From: Aneurinibacillus sp. REN35
GTDB taxonomy: Bacteria; Bacillota; Bacilli; Aneurinibacillales; Aneurinibacillaceae
Assembly (NCBI RefSeq): GCF_041379945.2
Contig: NZ_JBFTXJ020000003.1
Coordinates: 248,001-312,000, forward strand
Direction: 5' to 3'
DNA: 64,000 nucleotides
The position numbers and the translations under genes were made by a program. Shown here in pieces: positions 15,737 through 24,568 of the stretch. A model generated the notes under the pieces. That model saw nothing but the letters and a program-made list of their open reading frames with translations, was not told the origin of the DNA and made no database searches. Within the stretch, counting starts at the first letter, position 1. Every line of letters begins with the position of its first letter.

Positions 15737-16939
15737 GTGGACACGGAGAGCACTCTGATCACAAACATTCAGGTGTATGCAGAAGACGGGAAGATTGAGA
15801 GCGGATATGTCCTCGTACGTGAGGGTAAGATTGAGCAAGTTGGCCCTATAGCGGAATCTCCTGTTGATGAGGCGCACGCGCATATCTTTTCGTTTTCTGA
15901 TGAGCATGTGTTAATCCCGGGGATGATGGATCTGCATATTCATGGCGCAGGTGGAGCGGATGCTATGGATGCAACAGAAGAAGCGCTTTATACGATTGCA
16001 AGACATTTGCCACGGGAAGGGACGACAAGCTTTCTGGCAACGACGATGACCCAGGATACGCCGTTGATTGAACGGGCATTAGCGAATGTTGCGGCATACC
16101 GTAAGCGGAGGAATGAACCCGGATGTGCTGAAGTACTGGGCATTCATCTTGAGGGGCCGTTTCTGTCACCGCACCGTGCCGGGGCTCAGCCTGCGAATAA
16201 AATGCTTGATCCTGATATTGCTCTTTTTAAGAGATGGCAGGAGATTTCGGATGGAGCCATTCGATTGGTAACGATGGCGCCTGAGCGGCCAGGGGGAATG
16301 GCATTCATCGCGCATCTTGCACAGAATGATGTCGTAGCCTCTGTGGGTCATTCCGATGCCACCTATGATCAAGTATGCGAAGGCATACGCTGTGGATTGT
16401 CACACGTTACCCATCTGTTTAACGGCATGCGAGGTCTTCATCACCGTGAGCCCGGTGTGGCAGGTGCAGCGTTTCTTCATCCAGAGCTTCTTGTCGAATT
16501 GATTGCGGACGGAATTCATGTTCATCCACAAATGGTAAAAGTAGCGTATCAGCAAAAAGGAGCGGACGGGTTGCTTCTGATCACTGATGCAATGCGGGCC
16601 AAGTGCCTTGGAGAAGGGACATATGAGCTGGGCGGTCAAGAAGTAATGGTGCGGGATGGACAGGCGCTTCTCTCTGACGGTAGGCTTGCAGGCAGCATCG
16701 TTACAATGAAGGAAGCGGTCGTTAATATGCAATGTTATACGGGTTGTACGCTTGAGGATATTGTACGTATGACTGCAGTGAATCCGGCGAAACAGCTTAA
16801 CTTATTTGCCCATAAAGGAAGCATTGCACAGGGCAAGGATGCTGATCTTGTGGTACTGGACAAAGAACATGAAGTTGTTCTCACGCTTTGCAGGGGGCAA
16901 ATCGCTTATGTCGCTGATCATAATATTGACATAGTATAA
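15737..16939 (+). CDS. nagA: N-acetylglucosamine-6-phosphate deacetylase
   Basis: Amidohydrolase of about 400 residues that removes acetate from GlcNAc-6-phosphate, giving glucosamine-6-phosphate. The metal site appears as MMDLHIHGAGGADAMD, the substrate loop as EGPFLSPHRAGAQ, then GHSDATYDQ, THLFNGMRGLHHREPG, and the catalytic aspartate in LLITDAMRA. I choose GTG 15737, preceded by AAAGGAGAG, over an upstream in-frame ATG at 15695 without a ribosome site. The usual partners nagB and a GntR regulator are absent; a GH2 glycosidase and a sugar kinase follow instead, suggesting a small amino-sugar salvage cluster. Confidence 0.92.
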   Translation: MDTESTLITNIQVYAEDGKIESGYVLVREGKIEQVGPIAESPVDEAHAHIFSFSDEHVLIPGMMDLHIHGAGGADAMDATEEALYTIARHLPREGTTSFLATTMTQDTPLIERALANVAAYRKRRNEPGCAEVLGIHLEGPFLSPHRAGAQPANKMLDPDIALFKRWQEISDGAIRLVTMAPERPGGMAFIAHLAQNDVVASVGHSDATYDQVCEGIRCGLSHVTHLFNGMRGLHHREPGVAGAAFLHPELLVELIADGIHVHPQMVKVAYQQKGADGLLLITDAMRAKCLGEGTYELGGQEVMVRDGQALLSDGRLAGSIVTMKEAVVNMQCYTGCTLEDIVRMTAVNPAKQLNLFAHKGSIAQGKDADLVVLDKEHEVVLTLCRGQIAYVADHNIDIV

Positions 16940-17070
16940 ATCATAGAAATTCCATTGACACTTGGCCAAAAAAGATTTAATTTTAGGCTACCACAAATAA
17001 AAAACATTGGAATCGTCGGTCACCGGTAGTGAGTAATGAACGTATTTGTATATGGTAGAGGTGGTCCTAC

Positions 17071-19323
17071 ATGCATCAAGAATGGAGCTTACGCGGCGTA
17101 TGGCAATGCCTGCCCGATAAAGATAATAAATACGAAGGTACGATGGAGAATACAATCGTCTATGCACCACAGAAACATGCCTGGCAAGAGATTGCCGTGC
17201 CGGCACATTGGCAGAAGGCTGGCTTTGAGCATCACCAGGGTGTTATGTGGTATCGCAAGGCATTTACTGCGCCTAAAAAGCAGGATGGTATTCGTTATGA
17301 TTTGCACTTTGGCGGCGTTGATTACTTCACTGAGGTATGGTTAAACGGTTTGTACCTAGGTGCACATGAAGGAGACTTTGATTCGTTTGCCTTTTCTGTA
17401 ACCGATTTCTTGCGATTTGAGATGGAGAATGAGCTGATTGTTAAAGTTACTTCAGCTATCGATCAAAAGCCAGAACGCAAAGAGATTGCTAAAGGCGGTC
17501 TATATCATTGGGATTGTCTTCCGGTCCGCCAGGAGGGTTTGGCTGATTGTCCGGAAGTACCTTCAGCAGCCAGTGCTCATTATCCGAATCCGCTCGTTAA
17601 TCCGGGTGGTATCTGGCAGGATGTAGTCGTAATCGCCAGATCGGCTGTTCATGTCGAGCGGATGGGCATTACTTCGCGCTTGCGGGATCATTATACGAAA
17701 GCGAACGTATATTTTGATATTGATTTGCATAATGAAACAACAGACGAACAAGATATTGAACTGCATATCCGTGTTGTACCGCATAACTTTACGCAGGAGT
17801 CGGATTCAGACATTTACCAGACAGTCTCTGCATTCCTGCGTCCGGGCATGGTGCATCATACTGCTCGTATTGCCATACAGAATCCCGCGCTTTGGTGGAG
17901 CTGGGATACGGGGCATCCGCATCTGTATCGAGTGGTTATCGAAGTGCGTCAAGACGGCGAAGTCATCGATACAGCGAATGAAATATTCGGTATTCGTGAG
18001 ATTACGCGTGACGATAACTGGGGCTTCTACTTAAATGGTGAGCGGGTATTTATTAAGGGCAATAACTATTTATCCGACCAGTTTCTTTCTTTGATGACAC
18101 CTGGACAATATGAGCGCGATGTGCAGATGATGCTTGATGCGTACATGAATATGACCCGCCTGTTCGCCCATGCGGAGAAGCCGGAGTTCTATCGGCTGTG
18201 CGATGAAAAAGGCATTATGATTTTTCAGGATCTGCCGTTCCAGTGGGGGTACCGTTCGGATGGTGAATTCATTAATCGGGCTTCTGATGTAGCGCGCAGG
18301 TACGTAGAAATGCTGTATAATCATCCATCGGTTGTGCTATGGTGCTGTCATAGCGAGTCCCGTTTTCATGATTACAATAAGTTAGATAACGTGCTGGTAG
18401 AGACTGTGAAAGCGGTTGACGGCACGCGGCCAATCCATAAAAATTCGGTGCTAATTGATAAGGGCGAACTCCCAGCATTCTTTCCTACGTGGGAGGAATT
18501 CGCTAAGTATGTTCCAAATCATTTAAGCGTGAATTGGGTGGGTTGGTATTGGGGCAAAATTACGGATGCGGAATATTATAATCCGCTGTTTGTTACAGAA
18601 TATGGTACACAATCTCTGCCGGACGAAGAGTCTCTTAAGCAATTCTTTACCGCAGAGCAGCTTTGGCCGTTGGATACAGACGCATGGCGTACCCGAGGCT
18701 TTCAGAACAATATTTATATGAAGCTGATGGGGGAATATCCGGCGACGCTTGCAGAACTGATCGAGCGCACGCAGGAGTATCAGGTGCAGTTCTATAAAGA
18801 GCATACCGAAGCGTTGCGGCGTAAAAAATATAACAACGTGAACGGGATTATGCAGTTTCACTTTGTGAATACATGGCCTGCGATTGATTGGGCGATTGTC
18901 GATTATTATCGTCGGCCGAAGAAAGCGTACTATGCGGTTGTACATGCGTTCGCACCGCTGCACCTCTCATTTGCCGGTCATATTGAGCGTCTAGAAGATA
19001 CGCTGCGCGTGACGATGGAGGCATGGGTAGTTAATGATTATCGTCATGAGTTAGAAGGACATGAAATCCACTATCGTCTCTTGGCACCGGACGGTACGGT
19101 GGTTGAAGAACGCGCTGTACTTGCGCCATTACTTACTGCTGATTCGTCCCGTTGTTTCGACAAGGCGGAGCTTGAATTGCCACTAACAGATGATGTATAT
19201 CGGATCGAAGGTGAACTGCGCGATCGGGAAGGCCATGTGGTCTTTCATAATACAAAAATCTTGTTTCCTCGTATTAACGAAGCGGAAGTAGAAACAGCCG
19301 CCCATGTGAATGCGGGACTGTAA
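17071..19323 (+). CDS. Glycoside hydrolase family 2 protein
   Basis: Cytoplasmic glycosidase of 750 residues without signal peptide. The sugar-binding jelly-roll (residues 1-180, WYRKAFTAP, VWLNGLYLGAHEGDF), the immunoglobulin-like domain and the TIM barrel (from about residue 330, FYLNGERVFIKGNN) are in family order. The predicted nucleophile is Glu510 in FVTEYGTQ. The acid/base is Glu429 in LWCCHSES, where GH2 enzymes usually have N-E; the serine before the glutamate is unusual. Beta-mannosidase, exo-beta-glucosaminidase and glucuronidase are all possible; nagA upstream hints at an amino-sugar substrate. Only 15 bases separate it from the sugar kinase. The 131 bases before it include a weak promoter candidate (TTGACA 16955, TAATTT 16978). 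Confidence 0.82.
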   Translation: MHQEWSLRGVWQCLPDKDNKYEGTMENTIVYAPQKHAWQEIAVPAHWQKAGFEHHQGVMWYRKAFTAPKKQDGIRYDLHFGGVDYFTEVWLNGLYLGAHEGDFDSFAFSVTDFLRFEMENELIVKVTSAIDQKPERKEIAKGGLYHWDCLPVRQEGLADCPEVPSAASAHYPNPLVNPGGIWQDVVVIARSAVHVERMGITSRLRDHYTKANVYFDIDLHNETTDEQDIELHIRVVPHNFTQESDSDIYQTVSAFLRPGMVHHTARIAIQNPALWWSWDTGHPHLYRVVIEVRQDGEVIDTANEIFGIREITRDDNWGFYLNGERVFIKGNNYLSDQFLSLMTPGQYERDVQMMLDAYMNMTRLFAHAEKPEFYRLCDEKGIMIFQDLPFQWGYRSDGEFINRASDVARRYVEMLYNHPSVVLWCCHSESRFHDYNKLDNVLVETVKAVDGTRPIHKNSVLIDKGELPAFFPTWEEFAKYVPNHLSVNWVGWYWGKITDAEYYNPLFVTEYGTQSLPDEESLKQFFTAEQLWPLDTDAWRTRGFQNNIYMKLMGEYPATLAELIERTQEYQVQFYKEHTEALRRKKYNNVNGIMQFHFVNTWPAIDWAIVDYYRRPKKAYYAVVHAFAPLHLSFAGHIERLEDTLRVTMEAWVVNDYRHELEGHEIHYRLLAPDGTVVEERAVLAPLLTADSSRCFDKAELELPLTDDVYRIEGELRDREGHVVFHNTKILFPRINEAEVETAAHVNAGL

Positions 19324-19338
19324 TCGGAAGGAGATACG

Positions 19339-20316
19339 ATGAAGACTATCGTTGCGCTCGGAGAGATGCTCATTGATTTTATTCCGGAGACGAACGGGCA
19401 AGCGCTTGAAGATGTTTTATCTTTTAAGAAGGCTCCAGGCGGTGCTCCTGCTAATGTAGCTTCCGCTGTTGCCAAACTGGGTGGGTCTGCCCGCTTTCTT
19501 GGAAAAGTGGGCGCAGACCCGTTCGGTGATTTTCTGATTCGTACGCTGTCTGATGCAGGGGTGGATACGAAGCGGATCGTTCAGACTAGTGAGGCGAAGA
19601 CGGGCCTTGCCTTCGTATCGCTGCGGGAGGATGGGGAGCGAGACTTTCTGTTTTATCGTGATCCTTCTGCGGACATGCTGCTTACAGAAGCGGAGATTAC
19701 GGCTGATGCCTTTATAGGAAGTGCGGTCTTTCACTTTGGCTCCATCTCGCTTATCGCAGAACCTGCCCGAAGTGCTACGATCAAGGCGGCCCGTTTGGCG
19801 CGCGAAGCGGGCTTGCTGGTAAGCTATGATCCGAATCTCCGTCTTCCGCTATGGCCTGGCGGCGAGCAGGAAGCCCGCACAACGATTCGGGAGTATGTTC
19901 CCCTTGCTGATATGGTAAAGGTCAGCGAGGAGGAACTTGTATTTTTGACGGGAGAATCAGCGATTGAAGCGGGCGCAGACTGGTTCTTCGCACAAGGTGT
20001 TCAGCTTTTGGTTGTGACATTAGGCAAAGAAGGGTGTGCGTATGTGCGTCCTGACAGTCAGGTGTGTCACGCAGCTAGCTTTGCGGTTCAGGCGATTGAT
20101 GCTACAGGAGCCGGAGACGGCTTTGTCGGTGGTTTGTTGTATCGCTTGGCTGAAGGTGAAGTGTCCCCAAAGACGCTTGCACAGCTTCCGGATGATACGC
20201 TTATGGAGAGCATTCGTTTTGCCAGTGCCGTTGGTGCGTTGACGACAACGAAGCGCGGCGCGATTTCAGCGCTTCCATCCTTGGCTGAGGTTGAGACATT
20301 TATTCTACAGTCATAG
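19339..20316 (+). CDS. PfkB-family sugar kinase (fructokinase-like)
   Basis: Ribokinase-fold kinase of 325 residues. The first PfkB signature appears as GGAPANVASAVAKLGG near residue 34. The second, with the catalytic aspartate and anion hole, appears as DATGAGDGFVGGLLYRL near residue 254. Family relatives phosphorylate fructose or other hexoses with ATP in the cytosol. The ribosome site (GGAAGGAGA) is strong and the gene follows the GH2 glycosidase by 15 bases, so it probably phosphorylates the sugar released by that enzyme. A terminator follows directly. Confidence 0.88.
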   Translation: MKTIVALGEMLIDFIPETNGQALEDVLSFKKAPGGAPANVASAVAKLGGSARFLGKVGADPFGDFLIRTLSDAGVDTKRIVQTSEAKTGLAFVSLREDGERDFLFYRDPSADMLLTEAEITADAFIGSAVFHFGSISLIAEPARSATIKAARLAREAGLLVSYDPNLRLPLWPGGEQEARTTIREYVPLADMVKVSEEELVFLTGESAIEAGADWFFAQGVQLLVVTLGKEGCAYVRPDSQVCHAASFAVQAIDATGAGDGFVGGLLYRLAEGEVSPKTLAQLPDDTLMESIRFASAVGALTTTKRGAISALPSLAEVETFILQS

Positions 20317-20327
20317 AAGAGTATTGG

Positions 20328-20356
20328 GCTGTCAGGTACTTCCTGACAGCTTTTTT
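20328..20356 (+). terminator. Intrinsic terminator after the sugar kinase
   Basis: GCTGTCAGG-N5-CCTGACAGC followed by TTTTTT. Confidence 0.9.
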
Positions 20357-20414
20357 AGTAGGCGTTGTTAACGGTTAATTACACTATCGATTTCCGTTAG
20401 CGAAGTACGTTTAT

Positions 20415-21308
20415 CTATGACCAACTTTTTGCATGTTTCAAAGTGATTTCAATAAATACTGATAAGGCTGGAGACATCCACTTGTTTTTGTGATAAGCCA
20501 CTTGAGAGAAAATTTTTTTAAAGCCACCGTCATGGGGAATGATTTTTAACTTTTGTTGCTTGATTTCATCATGTACTGTCATTAAGGGTAAACAAGTAAC
20601 ACCAAGTCCACTAATTACACATTGTTTGATTGCTTCAACACTCCATAGTTCCATAACTTTGAGCGGTGCCATTCCTTGCGCTTCAAGATATTCTTCAAAC
20701 ATCATACGATAAATGCAGTCTTTCTCATTAGCAATCAAGACCTCAGTACGCATTTGATTTTTGCAGCTTTTATCTAAAATATTCAGTGTAGAATCTGGGT
20801 TTCCAACAATAACAATAGGTTCTTCCATTAATGTATGGACAATTAAATTAGCATCCTGTAGCTCTGGCAACATGATAAATGAGACATCTGCACTCCCGTT
20901 AAGCAATGCTTTTCGATTGTCTCCACAGGTAGCATTACTAAGTTTGATACTCACAAGCGGATATTTTTTTCTATACTCTCTTAATATAGGTTCTAGTCGA
21001 TATACGGTTAAAGACTCAGGAGCCGCTATTTTTAACTCTCCCTGTACATTCTTCTCATCAATTGTAATACGTTCAATTTTGTTATAAGTATTTAAAATTT
21101 CTTCTGTATAACCCACCAGCTTTTTTCCAACATCCGTCAGCTTTATTTTTCGGCCCATTCGATCAAACAGGGGCGCTCCTATATGTTCTTCTAGTGTCTG
21201 AACATGTGAAGTTATCGTAGATTGGGTGTAACCCAAAAGTTCTGCTGCTTGTGTGAAACTACCCGATTCAATAATTTTTTTGAAAGTGACAAAATGACGT
21301 ATTTCCAT
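20415..21308 (-). CDS. LysR-family transcriptional regulator
   Basis: DNA-binding regulator of about 297 residues. The N-terminal winged helix-turn-helix reads MEIRHFVTFKKIIESGSFTQ, AAELLGYTQSTITSHVQTLE, the standard LysR opening, followed by a two-lobed effector domain. I choose the ATG at 21308 because the protein then begins as LysR proteins do; a GTG four codons upstream is possible. It is transcribed away from the oxidoreductase gene and, by LysR custom, should control that gene and itself. The codon and base composition are more A/T-rich than the neighbouring sugar genes, which may reflect separate acquisition. Confidence 0.9.
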   Translation of the reverse strand: MEIRHFVTFKKIIESGSFTQAAELLGYTQSTITSHVQTLEEHIGAPLFDRMGRKIKLTDVGKKLVGYTEEILNTYNKIERITIDEKNVQGELKIAAPESLTVYRLEPILREYRKKYPLVSIKLSNATCGDNRKALLNGSADVSFIMLPELQDANLIVHTLMEEPIVIVGNPDSTLNILDKSCKNQMRTEVLIANEKDCIYRMMFEEYLEAQGMAPLKVMELWSVEAIKQCVISGLGVTCLPLMTVHDEIKQQKLKIIPHDGGFKKIFSQVAYHKNKWMSPALSVFIEITLKHAKSWS

Positions 21309-21355
21309 AACCTCACCCACTTTAATTTCAATATTTCTTGTTATAGTATCATAAA

Positions 21356-21413
21356 AATCAATGTATTAATTTGATTATTTCAATTTTACCGATAATTTGC
21401 TTTGAGTTATTAT
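21356..21413 (+). promoter_or_regulatory. LysR-type operator candidate and oxidoreductase promoter
   Basis: AATCAA-N9-TTGATT (21356-21376) is a perfect dyad of LysR-box form. It lies about 55 bases before the expected start of a promoter with TTTACC (21385-21390), 17 bases and TATTAT (21408-21413). The position is typical for LysR recognition sites. Confidence 0.55.
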
Positions 21414-21459
21414 AAAAAATAATTCAGAGTAAAGTAAAATACTTGAAAGGGGATAAAAA

Positions 21460-22038
21460 ATGAGAACGCTTATAATAGTCGCGCATCCAAGAAAAGACTC
21501 CTTAACATTTGCTGTTGCAAGTCACTTTATGGACGGACTTAAGGATGCAGGACACAAGCCTGAATTATTGGATTTGTATCAAGAAGAATTTAATCCAGTA
21601 TTATTTGAACAAGATGAGCCCACTTGGGGACAACCCGATAAAGAATATTCTGTAGAAGTTCATAGAAGGATCGATCAAATGAAGCAAAATGATGCGTTAG
21701 CATTTATCTTTCCAATTTGGTGGTGGAACATGCCCGCAATCATGAAGGGTTATATAGACAGGGTGTGGAACTATGGATTCGCTTACGGGTTACATGACGA
21801 CAATAAGCTTCTGCATGAAAAGGTACTGTGGATAGGTTTGGTAGGTGCGCCTGAAGAACGGTTTAAAAGGTACAAATATGATGAGATGTTGCATCATTAT
21901 TTTAATGTAGGTTTAGCAAGTTATACGGGGATTAAGGATTCGAAGGTTGAATTTCTTTACGATACAGTAAAAGGTAAAAGGAGTTATTTTGAAAAAGAAA
22001 TAATCAGTCGTGCTTATGATTTGGGAGTGAATTATTAA
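21460..22038 (+). CDS. Flavodoxin-fold NAD(P)H oxidoreductase
   Basis: Protein of 192 residues related to NAD(P)H:quinone oxidoreductases such as MdaB, YwrO and KefG. The flavodoxin-like start MRTLIIVAHPRKDSLTFAVA and the FMN/FAD pocket sequence FIFPIWWWNMPAIMKGYIDRVW are conserved. It should use NAD(P)H to reduce quinones or electrophiles in the cytosol. Its ribosome site (GAAAGGGGA) is good. Divergent orientation from the LysR gene suggests inducible detoxification. The exact substrate is unknown. Confidence 0.87.
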   Translation: MRTLIIVAHPRKDSLTFAVASHFMDGLKDAGHKPELLDLYQEEFNPVLFEQDEPTWGQPDKEYSVEVHRRIDQMKQNDALAFIFPIWWWNMPAIMKGYIDRVWNYGFAYGLHDDNKLLHEKVLWIGLVGAPEERFKRYKYDEMLHHYFNVGLASYTGIKDSKVEFLYDTVKGKRSYFEKEIISRAYDLGVNY

Positions 22039-22141
22039 AAACAAATCAGATCATAGTACTTTGCTGACTTTTTATCAGCATAATGTAACTCAGCGGTGAT
22101 GGCAATAATATAGTTGAAAGTCGAAAAGTGAAACGATTGTA

Positions 22142-22258
22142 CGAATAATACAGTATATTGAACTACTCACGACTGAAGTCGCGAGATTCCTGCGCTGAAC
22201 GCCCTACCGGGTGAAGGTAAGCAGGCTACCCCCGTGGTTCCCACGGTTGGCTGTGCTA
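22142..22258 (-). ncRNA. IS200/IS605-type right end with omega-RNA scaffold and guide
   Basis: On the minus strand the element ends with GAATCTCGCGACTTCAG and then TCGTGAGTAGTTCAA. This closely resembles, from memory, the right end of IS605 elements such as ISDra2 (hairpin GACTNNAGTC, terminal TTCAA). A second hairpin (CCGTGGG/CCCACGG, near 22231-22246) precedes it. In TnpB systems this RNA is the omega-RNA scaffold, and the roughly 16 bases beyond TTCAA (22157 down to 22142) act as the guide. Whether the RNA is made is unknown. Confidence 0.6.
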
Positions 22259-22848
22259 GACGAGCGACAGCAGGCGTTGTCCTTCGCGGTCAAGGTTAAT
22301 GGCCGCATTGTGGTCCCGGTCATGATGGATGCCGCATGATGGGCAGGCCCATTCCCGCATGTTAAGGTTCTTCACTTCCCTGTTGGCATCCGGAGCAGGG
22401 TAGCACGAAGAATACGTCCCTCTATCTCCCGGCTCTTGGCGAATCGTACCCACCCGAGCTTCGGAAGTTTGATATGGTTCCCCTCCACGCGGATGGAGCC
22501 ATTCACATTCTTCGTCGTATAAGACTGTTCATTTCGCCGACGTTTGAAGCGAGGGAACCCCTTCTTTTCCTTAAAAAACTTCTGGTAGGCGATATCCAGC
22601 GCTTGGATAGTGGCTTGCAGAGCAATCGAATCGGCTTTCTTGAGCCATGGAAGGGATTCTTTGAGCAGAGGAAGCTGGCTGGACATCTCCTTGGCTGAAA
22701 GCGTTTGGCCCGTTTCCTCGTAGACACGCTTCCGTTCCGTGAGGAAATGGTTGTAGATGTAACGGGTACAGCCAAAGGTTTGATGCAAAAGCTGAGCCTG
22801 ATCCGACGTAGGGAACAGACGAAATCGAAACGCTTTAGGACACAACAT
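22256..22848 (-). pseudogene. tnpB: tnpB (IS605 OrfB) with internal deletion
   Basis: Remnant of the RNA-guided nuclease gene tnpB. The first part (22848 to about 22378) encodes the usual N-terminus: the start MLCPKAFRFRLFPT, CTRYIYNHFLTERK, GFPRFKRRR and [13 protein letters not shown]. Then the frame is lost, and 22383 to 22259 encodes the normal C-terminus in another frame ([28 protein letters not shown]). About 150-200 residues are missing between the two parts, including the first two RuvC catalytic acids and half of the zinc ribbon. The join occurs at GGGAAG, which fits both sides, as expected of a short-repeat deletion. No tnpA is present. The nuclease cannot be active. Confidence 0.85.
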
Positions 22849-22872
22849 CGTCTCGTCTCACCTCCTTTTTTT

Positions 22873-22899
22873 GTATACGAATGTCTATTCTTAGTATAC
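22873..22899. other. Imperfect hairpin at the left side of the IS remnant
   Basis: GTATAC-GAAT and ATTC-TTA-GTATAC can pair with a three-base bulge. It lies just upstream of the tnpB start and could be the left-end hairpin that TnpA would recognise. The exact element boundary and insertion-target motif are not clear. Confidence 0.4.
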
Positions 22900-23023
22900 A
22901 GTGAGAAGAAGAAAAAACTAGTGGCGATTCATCCCCTCATTGAAATAAGGGGCGTGCTCGGCACTATCGTAAAGGGTGTAGAAACTTTAAGAATGGATTG
23001 TGATACGTTTGAATCTAATTGCT

Positions 23024-23503
23024 ATGAAGCGAAATGTGAAGTACAGCCTGCTGCGTCTTTTTCGTTCCAATGCGGGGGCTCATTCTCTTGCTCTTGGCTT
23101 AGCCATTGGTTTTTTCCCTGTCTGGTTCCCTACATTTGGTATCGGTGCTATATGTTCGATTGCACTGGCAAAGCTGATGCGGGCTAATATTCCCGCCGCG
23201 CTTATCTCGGCAGGTGTGGGTTCTTTTCTATGGCCGGTCGTATTTTATTTAAATTATAAATGCGGTGCCTTATTATTTACCATATTGGAAGGTCTGAACG
23301 TATCTCATCAAGATATGGACAGTGTGCAGTATACGGAACCGATTGAGGATGTACACTCTTGGTCTGAAGCTGGCATGAGTTTTCTGGCGGGTGCTACGGT
23401 AAACAGCGTTCTGTTTACGGTTGTATTTTACTATATTTTCCGTTGGTTTTTTCAGAAGTACCAGCGAAGAGTGTTAGTAAAGCTTACAAAGAAAGGCAAA
23501 TAG
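23024..23503 (+). CDS. DUF2062 domain membrane protein
   Basis: Small membrane protein of about 159 residues with three hydrophobic segments. The motif HSLALGLAIGFFPVWFPTFG is characteristic of DUF2062 proteins, whose role is unknown. The basic C-terminus (KYQRRVLVKLTKKGK) suggests a cytoplasmic tail. The start is uncertain: ATG 23024 gives the usual family N-terminus (MKRNVKYSLLRLF), while GTG 23000 is in frame upstream; neither has a good ribosome site. The IS remnant lies about 120 bases upstream and may have displaced the original promoter region. Confidence 0.8.
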   Translation: MKRNVKYSLLRLFRSNAGAHSLALGLAIGFFPVWFPTFGIGAICSIALAKLMRANIPAALISAGVGSFLWPVVFYLNYKCGALLFTILEGLNVSHQDMDSVQYTEPIEDVHSWSEAGMSFLAGATVNSVLFTVVFYYIFRWFFQKYQRRVLVKLTKKGK

Positions 23504-23563
23504 GAAAAGGGAAAGAAGCATTCTGATATTGAACACTGTGTTCGTCTATGGACGGACTGAAAT

Positions 23564-23600
23564 AAAAGCGGAGCAGCCACATAGGCCGCCCCGCTTTTTA
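23564..23600. terminator. Bidirectional terminator between convergent genes
   Basis: AAAAGCGGAGCAGCC faces GGCCGCCCCGCTTTTT. A-rich and T-rich flanks serve both the DUF2062 gene and the convergent cyclophilin gene. Confidence 0.85.
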
Positions 23601-23609
23601 AGTGAGGAA

Positions 23610-24047
23610 CTATTCTTCCCACACTTTTACTTCTTTCATTTTATCGCCGTTACGCATGTTTTTAGCATGCTCAAGGCCTTCAGTAACTTGTCCGAATACA
23701 GTGTGCTCGCCATTCAGATGAGGTTGTGCTTCATGTACGATGAAGAATTGGCTTCCGCCTGTGTCGCGTCCTGCGTGTGCCATGGACAGAGAGCCTGGAA
23801 CGTGTGTATGCGGGTTGTTCTGTGTTTCGCATTTGATTGTATAGCCGGGGCCGCCTGTGCCTGTTCCGTGCGGGCATCCACCTTGACTTACGAATCCAGG
23901 GATCACACGGTGGAATGTAAGACCGTTATAAAATCCTTCGTTCGCCAGTTTTTCAAAGTTTGCAACCGTGCCGGGAGCGGCTTCCGGGTAGAATTCAATC
24001 AGGATCTTGTTTCCGTTTTCAAGTTCGATGCTGCCTTTTTTGGCCAT
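23610..24047 (-). CDS. ppiB: Peptidyl-prolyl cis-trans isomerase, cyclophilin type
   Basis: Cytosolic cyclophilin of 145 residues that catalyses proline isomerisation during folding. Active-site sequences are intact: [13 protein letters not shown], the GGSQFFI strand, and [12 protein letters not shown]. There is no signal peptide, unlike the second cyclophilin at 53196. The ribosome site is AAAGGAGTGA. It is a single gene between a bidirectional terminator and the divergent riboflavin leader. Confidence 0.93.
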   Translation of the reverse strand: MAKKGSIELENGNKILIEFYPEAAPGTVANFEKLANEGFYNGLTFHRVIPGFVSQGGCPHGTGTGGPGYTIKCETQNNPHTHVPGSLSMAHAGRDTGGSQFFIVHEAQPHLNGEHTVFGQVTEGLEHAKNMRNGDKMKEVKVWEE

Positions 24048-24143
24048 TATGTATTCACTCCTTTTTTTTCAATCGCTTTATTTTATCATAGTGCCTATGT
24101 GGTCTACAACTAAGCACAGAATACAGGTGTGTACGTTTGCACA

Positions 24144-24172
24144 TGGACAGGCGTAGGATATTGGTTTATACT
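24144..24172 (+). promoter_or_regulatory. Promoter of the riboflavin operon
   Basis: TGGACA (24144-24149), 17-base spacer, TATACT (24167-24172). Transcription would begin about 15 bases before the FMN riboswitch. Confidence 0.65.
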
Positions 24173-24193
24173 ACATATACAATTGCATGAATG

Positions 24194-24333
24194 ATCCTTC
24201 GGGGCAGGGTGAAAATCCCGACCGGCGGTGTTAGAGGCCTAAGTCTCTTTAGTCCGTGAGCTGCGGTTCATAGAACCAATGCTGACCTGGTGTGAATCCG
24301 GGACCGACAGTATAGTCTGGATGGGAGAAGGAT
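24194..24333 (+). ncRNA. FMN riboswitch (RFN element)
   Basis: All conserved blocks of the RFN element are present in order: ATCCTTCGGGGCAGGGTGAA, CCCGACCGGCGG, AGTCCGTGAGC, CTGACCTGGTGTGAATCCGG, GACCGACAGTATAGTC and GGATGGGAGAAGGAT closing P1. Binding of FMN should favour the terminator at 24454 and switch off the ribDE-BA-H operon. Confidence 0.97.
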
Positions 24334-24453
24334 ATGTAGTACGGATGTTGCACTAGGTCCGTTTTATTTGTCGTATGCGCTTATGGATTCGTATGTAAGA
24401 CGATCAGCACGGCGCAGGTCCTAGCATCAGTCTACCTTTTTTTGAACACAATG

Positions 24454-24492
24454 CCCTGAAAGCGGAATCTACCGTCTTTCAGGGTTTTCTTT
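24454..24492 (+). terminator. FMN riboswitch expression-platform terminator
   Basis: CCCTGAAAG-N12-CTTTCAGGG followed by TTTTCTTT, 120 bases after the aptamer. Confidence 0.85.
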
Positions 24493-24568
24493 GTTATACG
24501 CAGCAGTTATTATCTGATTTTACCGATTGGATAAGATGTAGATATGGTGTGTACTGACAAAGGTTCAC

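Noticed and set aside
22705-23187. 160-codon plus-strand frame over the IS remnant and DUF2062 start
   Set aside because: It overlaps tnpB antisense and then DUF2062 in another frame; no domain or ribosome site.
23529-24113. 194-codon plus-strand frame opposite the cyclophilin gene
   Set aside because: The minus strand encodes a perfect cyclophilin; the plus frame is rich in Cys, Phe and Val and has no start signal.
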